Shown: one piece after another, positions 35,119-44,982 of the stretch
Layout of the letters: each line of letters opens with the position of its first letter
How positions within the stretch are numbered: position 1 is the stretch's first letter
NCBI RefSeq assembly: GCF_000956505.1
Contig: NZ_JYIX01000030.1
Coordinates: forward strand, 62,001 to 126,000
DNA: 64,000 bases
From: Microbacterium azadirachtae
GTDB lineage: Bacteria; Actinomycetota; Actinomycetes; Actinomycetales; Microbacteriaceae
Direction of reading: 5' to 3'
Notes under the pieces: model-generated
The model's database searches: none
Told to the model about the DNA's origin: nothing
What the model saw: only the letters and a program-made list of their open reading frames with translations
Position numbers and translations under genes: made by a program

Positions 35119-36402
35119 TCAGGATGCGCACGGGACGCTCACCTCCAGGCTGGTCGGACCGCCCACGGGGCTGTCCAGACGGAAAGTGCCGCCGGCCGCG
35201 AGCACGCGGTTCCCGATCCCGTCGAGACCGCCGCCGGGCAGCACCGTCGCGCCGCCGATGCCGTTGTCCTCGACCCTGGCCCAGAGCGTTCCCCCGTCGC
35301 GCACGCGCACGACGACCCGGCACTCGCTGGCCCTGGAGTGCTTGGCCGCGTTCGTGAGCGATTCCGCGATCGTGAAGTAGACCGCTGCCTCCGCATCGCG
35401 CGGGCATCGCCCGTCGAGCCGCACGTCGAGCACGACCGGCACGGGGGATCGCCCGGCCAGGGCGGAGAGCGCGGCATCCAATCCGCGGTCGTCGAGCACC
35501 GACGCATGGATTCCGCGGGCGAGCTGACGCAGCTCGGTGATCGCGGCCTTCGTCGAGGTGTGCGCCTCGGCGATGAGAGCCTTGGCGGCCTCCGGATCCG
35601 AGTCGATCTTCTGCTGCGCCATTCCCAAGGTCATGCCGACGGAGACGAGACGCGGCTGGACGCCGTCGTGCAGGTCCCGCTCGATGCGGGTGCGCTCCAC
35701 GTCCGCCGCGCGCACGGCGCCCGCCCGCTGAGCGGTGGTCGTGCGCACCTGCTCGCTGAGGTCGAGGTTGCGATCGGGGGTGGCCACGATGCCGCGGGAG
35801 ATCACCCGGTGCAGCAGCGCCACGCTGATGATGCCGACGATGCCGGCCGCAGCGCCCGCACCGCCGATGAGCGGAGCCCAGGCGCTCGGGTACCTCGTGC
35901 CCCAGCCGGTATCCACCTCACCGGAGGTGAACAGCGGAGCGAAGGCCGTGACCGCCGACCAGCCGAACCAGGCCATGAGCCTCAGCAGCAGGGAGCCGAG
36001 TGCGCAGGCGATGGCGAAGTTGGCCAGTGCGCGCCACATCCGGCCGTTGTAGGCCTGCCGCCACAGGGAGAGCAGCCAGCCGCCGAAGCCGGGGCGGTCG
36101 ACCGCGCGCCAGCGGAGGGCCGGAAGATCGAACCCGTACAGGCCGTTCAGCCGGGCGATCTCGAACCAGGCGACGCCGAACACGGCGTAGACCAGACCCA
36201 CGAGCACGAGCAGGCCGACACCGATGAAGCTGAGACCGAAGCCGAGCCCCAGGCCTCCGCCGAGGACGCCCATCACACCGGATCCGACCACGCCGAGAGC
36301 GGCGAGCTCGAGGATCGTGAGGAACAGGCGCACCGGGGTGCGCGCCGCCGCGGCGACAGGACCCGTCGCGGGGGGCGGGGAGTAGGACGGTGCTGTGCTC
36401 AT
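35119..36402 (-). CDS. Sensor histidine kinase, HisKA_3 type
   Basis: A 427-residue membrane kinase. The first 205 residues hold about five hydrophobic segments of the actinobacterial putative-sensor type, with loop segments RLNGLYGFDLP and GGWLLSLWRQ. The dimerisation domain has the phosphorylated His245 in ERDLHDGVQPRL. The ATPase domain is short, with ESLTNAAKHS (N-box), VEDNGIGGA and GGGLDGIGNR. It heads an operon with its response regulator and the DUF4097 protein. The signal is unknown; envelope stress is a reasonable guess from the partner protein. Confidence 0.9.
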   Translation of the reverse strand: MSTAPSYSPPPATGPVAAAARTPVRLFLTILELAALGVVGSGVMGVLGGGLGLGFGLSFIGVGLLVLVGLVYAVFGVAWFEIARLNGLYGFDLPALRWRAVDRPGFGGWLLSLWRQAYNGRMWRALANFAIACALGSLLLRLMAWFGWSAVTAFAPLFTSGEVDTGWGTRYPSAWAPLIGGAGAAAGIVGIISVALLHRVISRGIVATPDRNLDLSEQVRTTTAQRAGAVRAADVERTRIERDLHDGVQPRLVSVGMTLGMAQQKIDSDPEAAKALIAEAHTSTKAAITELRQLARGIHASVLDDRGLDAALSALAGRSPVPVVLDVRLDGRCPRDAEAAVYFTIAESLTNAAKHSRASECRVVVRVRDGGTLWARVEDNGIGGATVLPGGGLDGIGNRVLAAGGTFRLDSPVGGPTSLEVSVPCAS

Positions 36403-36586
36403 GACTCCACGCTAGAGGCGGGCTCGCGGGGGCGGAACGGAGGAACCCGGGTGATCCGGTTCGGGGTTTCCGTAAGGACCCCGGTTATGCATGCCTTGCC
36501 TTGATGGACGCCGGTGCGCACAGGTGCTTACGTGGACCCATGGGCGTCCTGCCCATGTGTGTCCTCAGCGAACGGATTGAGACGAC

Positions 36587-37300
36587 GTGACCGCACTGCA
36601 TCCGCACGAACCGCACGGCACCGGCCTCGGACAGCGCCTGAACTGGCTGCGCGCCGGAGTGCTCGGCGCGAACGACGGCATCGTCTCCGTCGCCTCGCTC
36701 GTGGTGGGCGTGGCCGGCGCGACGACCGACAACGCCGCACTCCTCGTCGCGGGACTCGCCGGCCTGATCGGCGGCGCGATCTCGATGGCGCTCGGCGAGT
36801 ACGTCTCGGTGAGCAGCCAACGCGATAGCGAGCACGCCCTCATCGCGAAGGAGCGCGAAGAACTGCGGACCATGCCCGAGGCGGAACTCGCCGAACTCAC
36901 GGAGCTGTACCGTCAGCGCGGTCTCAGCGACGACACCGCCCACCGGGTCGCCGTCGAGCTCACCGCCCACGACGCCCTGGCCGCACATCTCGAGGTCGAG
37001 CTCGGCATCGACCAGGACGACCTCGTCAATCCGTGGCACGCGGCCATCTCGTCCGCGATCGCGTTCACGGCCGGCGCCATCCTGCCGCTGCTCGCGATCC
37101 TGCTGCCACCGGCGGGCTGGCGGGTGCCGGTCACTTTCGTCGCCGTCCTGATCGCCCTCGCGGCGACCGGCTTCCTCTCGGCGCGGATCGGCGGTTCCAA
37201 CCCTGTGCGCGCCTCGATCCGGCTGGTCGTCGGCGGGGCGATGGCGCTCGTCGCGACGTGGCTCATCGGAACGCTGCTGGGAGCCACCGGCGTCGTCTGA
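36587..37300 (+). CDS. VIT1/CCC1-family metal transporter
   Basis: A 237-residue membrane protein with five helices. The VIT signature [15 protein letters not shown] is near residue 29, [17 protein letters not shown] near 65, and a charged cytoplasmic metal-binding segment ([16 protein letters not shown]) follows. The family moves Fe(II) or Mn(II). The 184-base gap upstream from the divergent kinase gene holds no motif I can name. It ends at a clear hairpin terminator. Confidence 0.9.
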   Translation: MTALHPHEPHGTGLGQRLNWLRAGVLGANDGIVSVASLVVGVAGATTDNAALLVAGLAGLIGGAISMALGEYVSVSSQRDSEHALIAKEREELRTMPEAELAELTELYRQRGLSDDTAHRVAVELTAHDALAAHLEVELGIDQDDLVNPWHAAISSAIAFTAGAILPLLAILLPPAGWRVPVTFVAVLIALAATGFLSARIGGSNPVRASIRLVVGGAMALVATWLIGTLLGATGVV

Positions 37301-37323
37301 CGGTGCTCCCCCGGCGGGACGCA

Positions 37324-37353
37324 GAAGGCCCGGATCCGAGGATCCGGGCCTTC
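37324..37353. terminator. Bidirectional hairpin terminator
   Basis: Arms GAAGGCCCGGATCC and GGATCCGGGCCTTC pair perfectly around a 2-base loop, between the converging stops of the VIT gene and the DUF3566 gene. Confidence 0.85.
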
Positions 37354-37365
37354 GCGCTGAATGCG

Positions 37366-37767
37366 TCAGTTCGAGGTGAAGCCGACCAGCAGTCCGCCGG
37401 TGACCTTGACCGCGAGGTTGTAGATGCCGGCGACGATCGCGCCGAGCACCGTGAACACGATGAGGTTGAGGATCGCGACGACGGATCCGAACGCGAGCAC
37501 CTGCGGCAGCCCGATGATCGCGCTCAGCTTGGCGCCATCCGCGATGCCCGAGACGAACTCGTCGGCCTTCGTGAGCAGGCCCGTGGCATCGATCACCAGG
37601 TAGATGAGCAGGAACGAGACCAGCGTCACGATCGCGATGGCGACCGCGCCGAGGAAGGACAGCTTCACAGCCGACCAGAAGTCGATGTAGACCAGGCGCA
37701 GACGCACCTGCTTGCTGGAGGTCTTGCGGGAAGACTTCTTCGCGAGCTTGTCGGCTACCGTGCTCAT
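37366..37767 (-). CDS. DUF3566 membrane protein
   Basis: A 133-residue protein: a basic N-terminus ([11 protein letters not shown]), then [19 protein letters not shown], and two long membrane helices (about 35-60 and 88-118). This is the DUF3566 family, found directly after gyrA in most actinobacteria. The ATG overlaps the gyrA stop by four bases. The function is unknown; the fixed place suggests a link to replication or the envelope. Confidence 0.9.
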   Translation of the reverse strand: MSTVADKLAKKSSRKTSSKQVRLRLVYIDFWSAVKLSFLGAVAIAIVTLVSFLLIYLVIDATGLLTKADEFVSGIADGAKLSAIIGLPQVLAFGSVVAILNLIVFTVLGAIVAGIYNLAVKVTGGLLVGFTSN

Positions 37768-40331
37768 GCGTCAGTTCCTTCGGGGGCTTCGGGGGATTCT
37801 GTCTCGGGGGCCGCGCCGGAGTCCTCGGACTCCTCATTGTCGGCCAGGCCGCGCTCGATGTTCCGTGCGATCGCGAGGATCCGATCGTCCTCGGCGGCCC
37901 TCGCGAAGACGACGCCCATTGTGTTGCGACCCTTCGCCGGGACCTCGGCCACGGCAGAGCGTACCACCTTGCCGCTGGCAAGAACCACAAGGACCTCATC
38001 GTCCTCCTGGACGATCAGACCCCCCGCCAGAATGCCCCGGTCATCGTTCAGTTTCGCGACCTTGATGCCCTGGCCGCCGCGGCCCTGCACCCGGTATTCG
38101 TCGACCGAAGTGCGCTTCGCGTAGCCGCCGTCGGTGACCACGAAGACGAACCCGTCCCCGGTGACGAGCGACGCGGAGAGCAGGCTGTCCTCCCCGTTGA
38201 ACCGCATGCCCTTGACGCCCTCGGTCGCGCGCCCCATCGGCCGCAGCGCCTCATCCGTGGCCTGGAAGCGCACCGACATGCCGTGCCGGCTGATCAGCAG
38301 GACGTCGTCGGTGGCGTCGGCGAGGAACGCGCTCACGAGCTCGTCGTCCTCGCGCAGGCGGATCGCGATGACCCCGCCCTGGCGGTTGGTGTCGTAGTCG
38401 CCGAGGCGGCTCTTCTTCACCAGGCCGCCACGCGTGGCGAGCACCAGGTACTGCGCCGCGTCGTAGTCGCGGATGTCGAGGATCTGCGCGATCTTCTCAT
38501 CCGGCTGCAGCGCGAGCAGGTTGGCGACGTGCTGGCCCTTCGCATCGCGACCGGCCTCCGGCACCTCGTAGGTCTTGGTGCGGTAGACCCGGCCCTTGTC
38601 CGTGAAGAACAGCAGCCAGTGATGCGTGGTGGTCACGAAGAAGTGCTCGACGAGGTCGTCGGCCCGCAGCTGCGCGCCCTTGACACCCTTGCCGCCGCGG
38701 TGCTGCGACCGGTAGTTGTCGCTGCGCGTGCGCTTGATGTAGCCCTCGCGGGTGACCGTGACGACCATCTCTTCCTCGGCGATGAGGTCTTCCATCGACA
38801 CATCGCCGTCGAAGCCGTGCAGGATGTGGGTGCGACGGTCATCCCCGAAGCGGTCGACGATCGCGGTGAGCTCCTCGCGGATGATCGCGCGCTGGCGACC
38901 CTCGTCGGCGATGATCTCCTTGTAGTCGGCGATCCGCACCTCGAGCTCGTTCGCCTCGTCGATGATCCTCTGGCGCTCCATCGCGGCGAGGCGGCGCAGC
39001 TGCATGTCGAGGATCGCCTGCGCCTGCTCCTCGTCGATGTCGAGGAGGCGCTGCAAGCCCTCGTTCGCCTCCGCCGCGGTGGGCGAACGGCGGATCAGGG
39101 CGATGACCTCATCCAGCGCGTCGAGCGCCTTGAGGTAGCCCTGCAGGATGTGCATGCGCGCCTCGGCCTTGGCCAGGCGGAACTTCGTGCGGCGCACGAT
39201 GACATCGATCTGGTGGTCGAGCCAGTGCGTGATGAAGCCGTCGAGCGCGAGCGTGCGCGGCACGCCGTCGACGATCGCGAGCATGTTGGCGCCGAAGTTG
39301 TCCTGCAGCTGGGTGTGCTTGTACAGGTTGTTCAGCACGACCTTCGCGACCGCGTCCCGCTTGAGCACGATCACGAGACGCTGACCGGTGCGGTCGCTGG
39401 ACTCGTCGCGGATGTCGGCGATGCCTGTGATCTTGCCGTCCCGGGCAAGGTCGCCGACCTTCACGGCGAGGTTGTCGGGGTTCACCTGGTACGGCAGTTC
39501 GGTGATCACGAGGCACGTGCGGCCCTGGATCTCCTCGACGCCGACGACCGCGCGCATCGTGATGGATCCTCGTCCGGTGCGGTACGCCTCCTGGATCCCC
39601 TTCGTGCCCAGGATCTGCGCGCCGGTCGGGAAGTCCGGCCCCGGGATGCGCTGGATCAGGCCCTCGAGCAGCTCCTCGCGCGGAAGACCGGGGTTCTGCA
39701 GCGCCCAGAGCGCAGCCTCGGAGACCTCGCGCAGGTTGTGCGGCGGGATGTTCGTGGCCATGCCGACCGCGATGCCGATCGAGCCGTTCACGAGCAGGTT
39801 CGGGAACCGCGCCGGCAGGACGTCGGGCTCCTCGGTCTGGCCGTCGTAGTTCGGCGAGAAGTCGACCGTGGCCTCTTCGATGTCGCGAACCATCTCGAGC
39901 GCGAGCGGGGCCATCTTGGTCTCGGTGTATCGCGGAGCGGCGGCGCCCATGTTGCCGGGGGAGCCGAAGTTGCCCTGTCCGAGCGCCAGCGGGTAGCGCA
40001 GCGACCACGGCTGCACGAGGCGCACGAGGGTGTCGTAGATCGCCGAGTCGCCGTGCGGGTGGTACTGCCCCATGACCTCGCCGACCACGCGGGCGCACTT
40101 GGAGAACGACTTGTCCGGGCGGAATCCGCCGTCGTACATGCCGTAGATCACGCGGCGGTGCACGGGCTTGAGCCCGTCGCGCACGTCGGGCAGCGCACGA
40201 CCGACGATGACCGCCATCGCGTAGTCGAGGTAGGACCGCTGCATCTCCGACTGCAGGTCGACCTGGTCGATCTTGCCGTGGTTGTGCCCGTCGGGGCCGA
40301 TCGTCGAGCCCGTCGAAATGTCGTCAGTCAT
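37764..40331 (-). CDS. gyrA: DNA gyrase subunit A
   Basis: An 855-residue type II topoisomerase subunit. The winged-helix/tower core has the catalytic Tyr135 in AAPRYTETK, and the quinolone region [10 protein letters not shown] (91-100) keeps Ser96 and Asp100, the susceptible residues. The C-terminal beta-pinwheel starts near residue 515; [10 protein letters not shown] is the GyrA box that separates gyrase from topoisomerase IV. It lies 46 bases after gyrB in the same operon. The last 30 residues are acidic and low in complexity. Confidence 0.98.
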   Translation of the reverse strand: MTDDISTGSTIGPDGHNHGKIDQVDLQSEMQRSYLDYAMAVIVGRALPDVRDGLKPVHRRVIYGMYDGGFRPDKSFSKCARVVGEVMGQYHPHGDSAIYDTLVRLVQPWSLRYPLALGQGNFGSPGNMGAAAPRYTETKMAPLALEMVRDIEEATVDFSPNYDGQTEEPDVLPARFPNLLVNGSIGIAVGMATNIPPHNLREVSEAALWALQNPGLPREELLEGLIQRIPGPDFPTGAQILGTKGIQEAYRTGRGSITMRAVVGVEEIQGRTCLVITELPYQVNPDNLAVKVGDLARDGKITGIADIRDESSDRTGQRLVIVLKRDAVAKVVLNNLYKHTQLQDNFGANMLAIVDGVPRTLALDGFITHWLDHQIDVIVRRTKFRLAKAEARMHILQGYLKALDALDEVIALIRRSPTAAEANEGLQRLLDIDEEQAQAILDMQLRRLAAMERQRIIDEANELEVRIADYKEIIADEGRQRAIIREELTAIVDRFGDDRRTHILHGFDGDVSMEDLIAEEEMVVTVTREGYIKRTRSDNYRSQHRGGKGVKGAQLRADDLVEHFFVTTTHHWLLFFTDKGRVYRTKTYEVPEAGRDAKGQHVANLLALQPDEKIAQILDIRDYDAAQYLVLATRGGLVKKSRLGDYDTNRQGGVIAIRLREDDELVSAFLADATDDVLLISRHGMSVRFQATDEALRPMGRATEGVKGMRFNGEDSLLSASLVTGDGFVFVVTDGGYAKRTSVDEYRVQGRGGQGIKVAKLNDDRGILAGGLIVQEDDEVLVVLASGKVVRSAVAEVPAKGRNTMGVVFARAAEDDRILAIARNIERGLADNEESEDSGAAPETESPEAPEGTDA

Positions 40332-40377
40332 GAATCAATCTCTCGTGTGGATCGTCGTCGCTCGTGAGGAGGACGGA

Positions 40378-42483
40378 TCAGATGTCGAGGAAGCGGACGT
40401 CCTTGGCGTTGCGCTGGATGAAGCTGCGGCGGGACTCGACGTCCTCGCCCATCAGCACGCTGAAGATCTCGTCGGCCGCCGCGGCGTCGTCGATCGTGAT
40501 CTGGCGGAGCGTGCGCGTGGTGTGATCCATCGTGGTCTCCCACAGCTCCTTGGCGTTCATCTCGCCCAGACCCTTGTAGCGCTGGATTCCCGCTTCCTTC
40601 GGGATCCGCTTGCCGTTCGCGAGCCCGTCGTTGAGCAGGGCGTCGCGCTCCGCGTCCGAGTACACGTACTCGTGCGGCGAGTTCGTCCACTTCAGGCGGT
40701 ACAGCGGCGGCATCGCGAGGAACACGAAGCCGGCCTCGATGAGCCCGCGCATGTAGCGGAACAGCAGCGTCAGCAGCAGCGTCGTGATGTGCTGGCCGTC
40801 GACGTCGGCATCCGCCATGAGCACGATCTTGTGATAGCGCGCCTTCGCCAGGTCGAAGTCCTCGCCGATGCCCGTGCCGAAGGCCTGGATCATCGCCTGG
40901 ACCTCTTTGTTGGCGAGGGCCTTGTCCAGGCGGGCGCGCTCGACATTGAGGATCTTGCCGCGCAGCGCCAGGATCGCCTGCGTGTGCGGGTCGCGACCCT
41001 GCACGGCGGAGCCGCCGGCCGAGTCGCCCTCCACGAGGAAGATCTCGCTGATCGAGGGATCCTTGCTCGTGCAGTCCTTGAGCTTGTCGGGCATCGCGGC
41101 CGACTCGAAGACGCTCTTGCGCCGCGCGGTCTCGCGCGCCTTGCGGGCGGCCATCCGGGCGGTCGCGGCCTCGACGGCCTTCGTCACGACGTTCTTGGCC
41201 TGCTTCGGGTTGCGCTCGAACCAGTCGCCGAGCTGGTCGCCGACCACCTTCTGTGTGAAGGCCTTCGCCTCGGTGTTGCCGAGCTTGGTCTTGGTCTGGC
41301 CCTCGAACTGCGGCTCGCCGAGCTTGATCGAGATGACCGCGGTGAGCCCCTCGCGCACATCGTCGCCGGTGAGGTTGTCGTCCTTCTCCTTGAGGATGTT
41401 GTTGGCGCGCGCGTAGCGGTTGACGAGCGTCGTCAGCGCCGCGCGGAAGCCCTCCTCGTGAGTGCCGCCCTCATGCGTGTTGATCGTGTTCGCGTAGGTG
41501 AACACGTTCTCGGTGTACCCGGTGGTCCACTGCATCGCGACCTCGAGCGAGATCTTGCGGGCGGTGTCCTCCGACTCGAAGGCGATGATCTCGTCGTTGA
41601 CGACGTCGGCCTTGCGCACGTGGTTGAGGTACTCGACGTAATCCACGAGACCGCGCTCGTAGAAGAAGACGTCGGCGCGCTGGTGGGTGACGACGGTGCC
41701 GTCGACCTCTTCATCGACCGTCGCGCCCTCGCGCTCGTCGAGCAGCTCGATGCGCAGGCCCTTGTTCAGGAACGCCATCTGCTGGAACCGGGTGCGCAGG
41801 GTGTCGTACTCGAACTCGACCGTCTCGGTGAAGATCTCCGCGTCAGGCCAGAACGTGATGGTGGTTCCGGTCTGGTCGGTCGCCTCGCCCTTCTCGAGCT
41901 GCTGCTGCGGGGCGCCGCCGTCCGCGAAGCGGTGCCGCCAGACGAAGCCCTTCTGCTTGACCTCGACGTCGAAACGGGTCGACAGGGCGTTGACCACAGA
42001 GGATCCGACGCCGTGCAGACCACCGGAGACGGCGTAGGCGCCGCCGCCGAACTTGCCGCCGGCGTGCAGGATCGTCAGCACGACCTCGACCGTCGACTTG
42101 GTCGGGTCGGAGGAGTGCGGGTCGACCGGGATTCCGCGGCCGTTGTCGACGACACGGACCCCGCCGTCGGCGAGCAGCGTGACGAGGATCTTGTCGGCGT
42201 AGCCGGCCAGCGCCTCGTCGACGGAGTTGTCGACGATCTCGTAAACCAGGTGGTGCAGACCCCGGGGACCGGTCGAGCCGATGTACATGCCGGGGCGCTT
42301 GCGCACGGCCTCGAGGCCCTCGAGGATCTGGATCGAGTCGGCCCCGTACTCCACTTCTGCGGCAGGCTTCGCCGTCGAGGCGGGGACGCTCGGCGTCGTC
42401 GCGGATCCGGGTGCTTCTGCCCCCGTCTGGGTCGAGTCGTTCGCGGTCGATTCGTTCGCGTCAGAGGGGGTTTCAGGCGTCAT
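40378..42483 (-). CDS. gyrB: DNA gyrase subunit B
   Basis: A 701-residue ATPase subunit. A low-complexity N-terminal tail of about 45 residues precedes the GHKL ATPase domain ([37 protein letters not shown]). The Toprim domain shows EGDSAGGSA and [11 protein letters not shown], and the C-terminus has the GyrA-contact region ending [14 protein letters not shown]. With GyrA it introduces negative supercoils. It follows the DUF721 gene after 118 bases and has no obvious terminator before gyrA. Confidence 0.98.
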   Translation of the reverse strand: MTPETPSDANESTANDSTQTGAEAPGSATTPSVPASTAKPAAEVEYGADSIQILEGLEAVRKRPGMYIGSTGPRGLHHLVYEIVDNSVDEALAGYADKILVTLLADGGVRVVDNGRGIPVDPHSSDPTKSTVEVVLTILHAGGKFGGGAYAVSGGLHGVGSSVVNALSTRFDVEVKQKGFVWRHRFADGGAPQQQLEKGEATDQTGTTITFWPDAEIFTETVEFEYDTLRTRFQQMAFLNKGLRIELLDEREGATVDEEVDGTVVTHQRADVFFYERGLVDYVEYLNHVRKADVVNDEIIAFESEDTARKISLEVAMQWTTGYTENVFTYANTINTHEGGTHEEGFRAALTTLVNRYARANNILKEKDDNLTGDDVREGLTAVISIKLGEPQFEGQTKTKLGNTEAKAFTQKVVGDQLGDWFERNPKQAKNVVTKAVEAATARMAARKARETARRKSVFESAAMPDKLKDCTSKDPSISEIFLVEGDSAGGSAVQGRDPHTQAILALRGKILNVERARLDKALANKEVQAMIQAFGTGIGEDFDLAKARYHKIVLMADADVDGQHITTLLLTLLFRYMRGLIEAGFVFLAMPPLYRLKWTNSPHEYVYSDAERDALLNDGLANGKRIPKEAGIQRYKGLGEMNAKELWETTMDHTTRTLRQITIDDAAAADEIFSVLMGEDVESRRSFIQRNAKDVRFLDI

Positions 42484-42601
42484 CTGAGAGGAGGCTCCAC
42501 ATCGAAGATCTAGACGCCCAGTCTATCGGAAAGACCCCTTCCTGTCTCGTTGTACGCGCTTCTGCGCGCCTGAAGTCCCCCAGGACGGGATGGATCATGT
42601 C

Positions 42602-43099
42602 CTAACCGTAGGTATCGCGCGGACCGCGCCCTGGAGCGACTCTGGGGCCCCATTTCCATGAAGGGACGTCCGGCCCGACGAAGCGGATGTTCTGCACACC
42701 GGCCTCCGGATACCGACGCCCGATCTCCGTGATGATCACCGCGCGCATGTACTGCAGGTTCTTCGCCCACGCCGTCGAATCGCATTTGACCGTGAGCATG
42801 CCGCCGTCGAGCGACACCGGCTCGGAGTGCTTCGCGGTGTCGGGGCCGGCGAGTTCCGCCCACTGCAGCACCAGATCCTCGCGGCTCAGCGCCGCCTCCC
42901 AGCCCGCATCCTTGGTGAGTTTCGCGAGGACGTCGCCGAGCGTGCCAGGATCCCGTCCCGCGGTGAAAGGCGCATTCTCGTCGTCGACGAGGCGCTTCTT
43001 GCGCTTCCAGTTCTTCGAGCTCGGCTTCAGCCCCCGCAGCCGCAGGTAGGTCGCGATGGTCTCGGGGACGTCGGGCTCGGAGCGCTCAGGGTCGATCAT
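42602..43099 (-). CDS. dciA: DciA/DUF721-family replication protein
   Basis: A 165-residue protein. A charged N-terminal region leads to the DUF721 domain (about 55-150), with LVLQWAELAGPDTAKHSEPV and LTVKCDSTAWAKNLQYM. DciA-type proteins help load the replicative helicase in bacteria that lack DnaC. Its start overlaps the end of recF by 14 bases, the usual order recF-dciA-gyrB. It is included in this class by motif and position. Confidence 0.88.
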   Translation of the reverse strand: MIDPERSEPDVPETIATYLRLRGLKPSSKNWKRKKRLVDDENAPFTAGRDPGTLGDVLAKLTKDAGWEAALSREDLVLQWAELAGPDTAKHSEPVSLDGGMLTVKCDSTAWAKNLQYMRAVIITEIGRRYPEAGVQNIRFVGPDVPSWKWGPRVAPGRGPRDTYG

Positions 43100-44471
43100 C
43101 GGTCACCTCCTGCCCGTCATCCTCCGCCTTTTCGGCCGGGTTCGTCGGCTCGGCCGGCTCGGTCGGATCCGCCGGCTCTGCCGGATCGGCCGGATCCGCT
43201 GCCGTCGTCGCAGGCGTTTCGGGGCGCACTTCTTCGTTTTGGGGCGCGTCCTGCCGGGATTCCGTGGAATCCTGCGCCCCAAACGTCGATTCTCCGCCCC
43301 GAACCTCACGTTCGTCCGTGATCGTGCCGGCCGAGACCCGGACCACGTGACGGTGCAGCACCTCGGGGATGTCCTCCTCGACCGCGGCGGTCACGAGCAC
43401 CTGCTCGTACCCGGCGGTGATCCCGGCGAGACGGCGGCGGCGCTCGGCGTCGAGTTCGGCGAACACGTCGTCGAGGATGAGGACCGGATCCCCCGCGGGA
43501 GACTCCGCGCGCAGGAGCTCGGCCGAGGCCAGGCGCAGCGCGAGCGCGATCGACCACGATTCGCCGTGCGAGGCGTAGCCCTTCACCGGCAGGTCGCGGA
43601 CCCGCAGCACGAGGTCGTCGCGATGCGGCCCGACCAGGGTCAACCCGCGCTCGAGCTCGGCCGAGCGCTTGGCCGCGAGGGCGGTGCGGAAGAGATCGGC
43701 CGTGGATCCAGCCGTGGATCCAGCCGCGGCATCCTGATCCGGTCGCAGGGCGTCGCCCTCCTCCGGGTCTCCGCCGCGGATCGACTGGGCCCAGTGCAGG
43801 CGCGGATCATGGTCCTCCCCGGCGATCGCGGAGTAGGCGGCCGCGAGACCGGGCTGCAGGTCGGCCGCGAGGCGGGACCGCGCGTCGATGATCTCGGATC
43901 CGAGTGCGATGAGCTTGTCGTCCCAGACGTCGAGCGTCGGAAGAGCCTCAGCCTTCATGCCGCGGGCGCGCGCGGACTTCAGCAGCGCGGTGCGCTGACG
44001 CAGCACCCGATCGTAGTCGCCGAGCACGGCCGACATGCGCGGGGTGCGCTGGATCAGCAGCTGATCGGCGAAACGACGTCGAGCGGAAGGATCCCCGCGC
44101 ACGATCTGCAGGTCCTCCGGGGCGAAGAGCACGACGTGCGCATACCGAGGCAGGTCCGCGGTGCGCCCCGGCGCGCCGTTGATGCGCGCCTTGTTCGAGC
44201 CCTGACGGTTGATTTGCACTTCGATCAGGACTTTTCTCGGGCCATGCGCGAGCCGGGCTCGGACGATCGCAGCCTCGTGGCCGTCGCGCACCATAGGCGC
44301 ATCCGACGAGACCCGGTGCGATCCGAGGGTGGCGAGGAAGACGATCGCCTCGGCGAGATTCGTCTTGCCCTGGCCGTTGCGGCCGACGAGCACGTTCGGT
44401 CCGCGGTGCAGCGTGAGTTCGGCGGTCGCGTAATTGCGGAAGTCCACGAGGCTGAGATGCTCCACAATCAC
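43086..44471 (-). CDS. recF: DNA replication and repair protein RecF, long C-terminal tail
   Basis: A 461-residue SMC-like ATPase that loads RecA at gaps. Walker A is GRNGQGKTN, the signature region SHGESWSIALAL, and Walker B VLILDDVFAELD. The GTG at 44471 gives the canonical VIVEHLSLVDF start; a GTG 30 bases earlier is possible. The core should end near residue 380. A tail of about 75 residues follows, with repeated Ala-Asp-Pro and Ala-Glu-Pro units, overlapping the dciA start. Confidence 0.95.
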   Translation of the reverse strand: MIVEHLSLVDFRNYATAELTLHRGPNVLVGRNGQGKTNLAEAIVFLATLGSHRVSSDAPMVRDGHEAAIVRARLAHGPRKVLIEVQINRQGSNKARINGAPGRTADLPRYAHVVLFAPEDLQIVRGDPSARRRFADQLLIQRTPRMSAVLGDYDRVLRQRTALLKSARARGMKAEALPTLDVWDDKLIALGSEIIDARSRLAADLQPGLAAAYSAIAGEDHDPRLHWAQSIRGGDPEEGDALRPDQDAAAGSTAGSTADLFRTALAAKRSAELERGLTLVGPHRDDLVLRVRDLPVKGYASHGESWSIALALRLASAELLRAESPAGDPVLILDDVFAELDAERRRRLAGITAGYEQVLVTAAVEEDIPEVLHRHVVRVSAGTITDEREVRGGESTFGAQDSTESRQDAPQNEEVRPETPATTAADPADPAEPADPTEPAEPTNPAEKAEDDGQEVTDDRP

Positions 44472-44525
44472 CCGAGCAACCTTACCTGCGGGCCCCGACA
44501 CCCGATTCGGGCCGGAGGATCCGTC

Positions 44526-44978
44526 TCAGAGATCGCGAGCGAGGTAGACCATGCCGCCCTCGCGCCGGATCTCGGACATGCCTGCCCGCGCGAGCACGGC
44601 GAGGGAGGCGAGGTTCGCCTCCTCGGTGTCAGCGATCGCGCGGACCGCGCCGTGACCGGCTGCGATCCGCAAACCCTCGGCGACAGCGGCGGAGGCGAGA
44701 CCTCGTCCGCGGGCTGCGGGGACGAGTCCATACCCGAACTCGACCGTTCCCGTCTCGTCCGGCGGGCCGAAGAATCCGAAGCCGCCGACCGCGACGCCGT
44801 CGTCATCGCGGATGGCGTACAGCGTGAAGACCGGATCCTCCGCTTCACGGGAGGCGAGGGAGCGCAGCGGCACGAGTTCATCCGCGAAGGGATACTCCGG
44901 ATGCCAGTCGTCTCCCGGCCGCTCATCGCGGACGACGATCCGCCCCGCGAGTGCGGGATCGATCGGGTCCAGCCTCAT
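44526..44978 (-). CDS. GNAT-family N-acetyltransferase
   Basis: A 150-residue protein. Motif A of the GNAT fold is seen as YGLVPAARGRGLASAAVAEG, which binds acetyl-CoA, and motif B as TEEANLASLAVLARAGM. The substrate is unknown. It lies between dnaN and recF, four bases after the dnaN stop and 54 bases before the recF start. In many actinobacteria that slot is empty or holds gnd, so this may be a local replacement. Confidence 0.85.
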   Translation of the reverse strand: MRLDPIDPALAGRIVVRDERPGDDWHPEYPFADELVPLRSLASREAEDPVFTLYAIRDDDGVAVGGFGFFGPPDETGTVEFGYGLVPAARGRGLASAAVAEGLRIAAGHGAVRAIADTEEANLASLAVLARAGMSEIRREGGMVYLARDL

Positions 44979-44982
44979 CTGC

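Noticed and set aside
36403..36586. Metal-responsive riboswitch or operator before the VIT gene
   Set aside because: I looked for an IdeR/DtxR-type palindrome or riboswitch fold and found no convincing match by eye.
38283..40367. 694-codon plus-strand frame opposite gyrA
   Set aside because: GyrA is unambiguous on the minus strand; the plus frame has no protein-like features.
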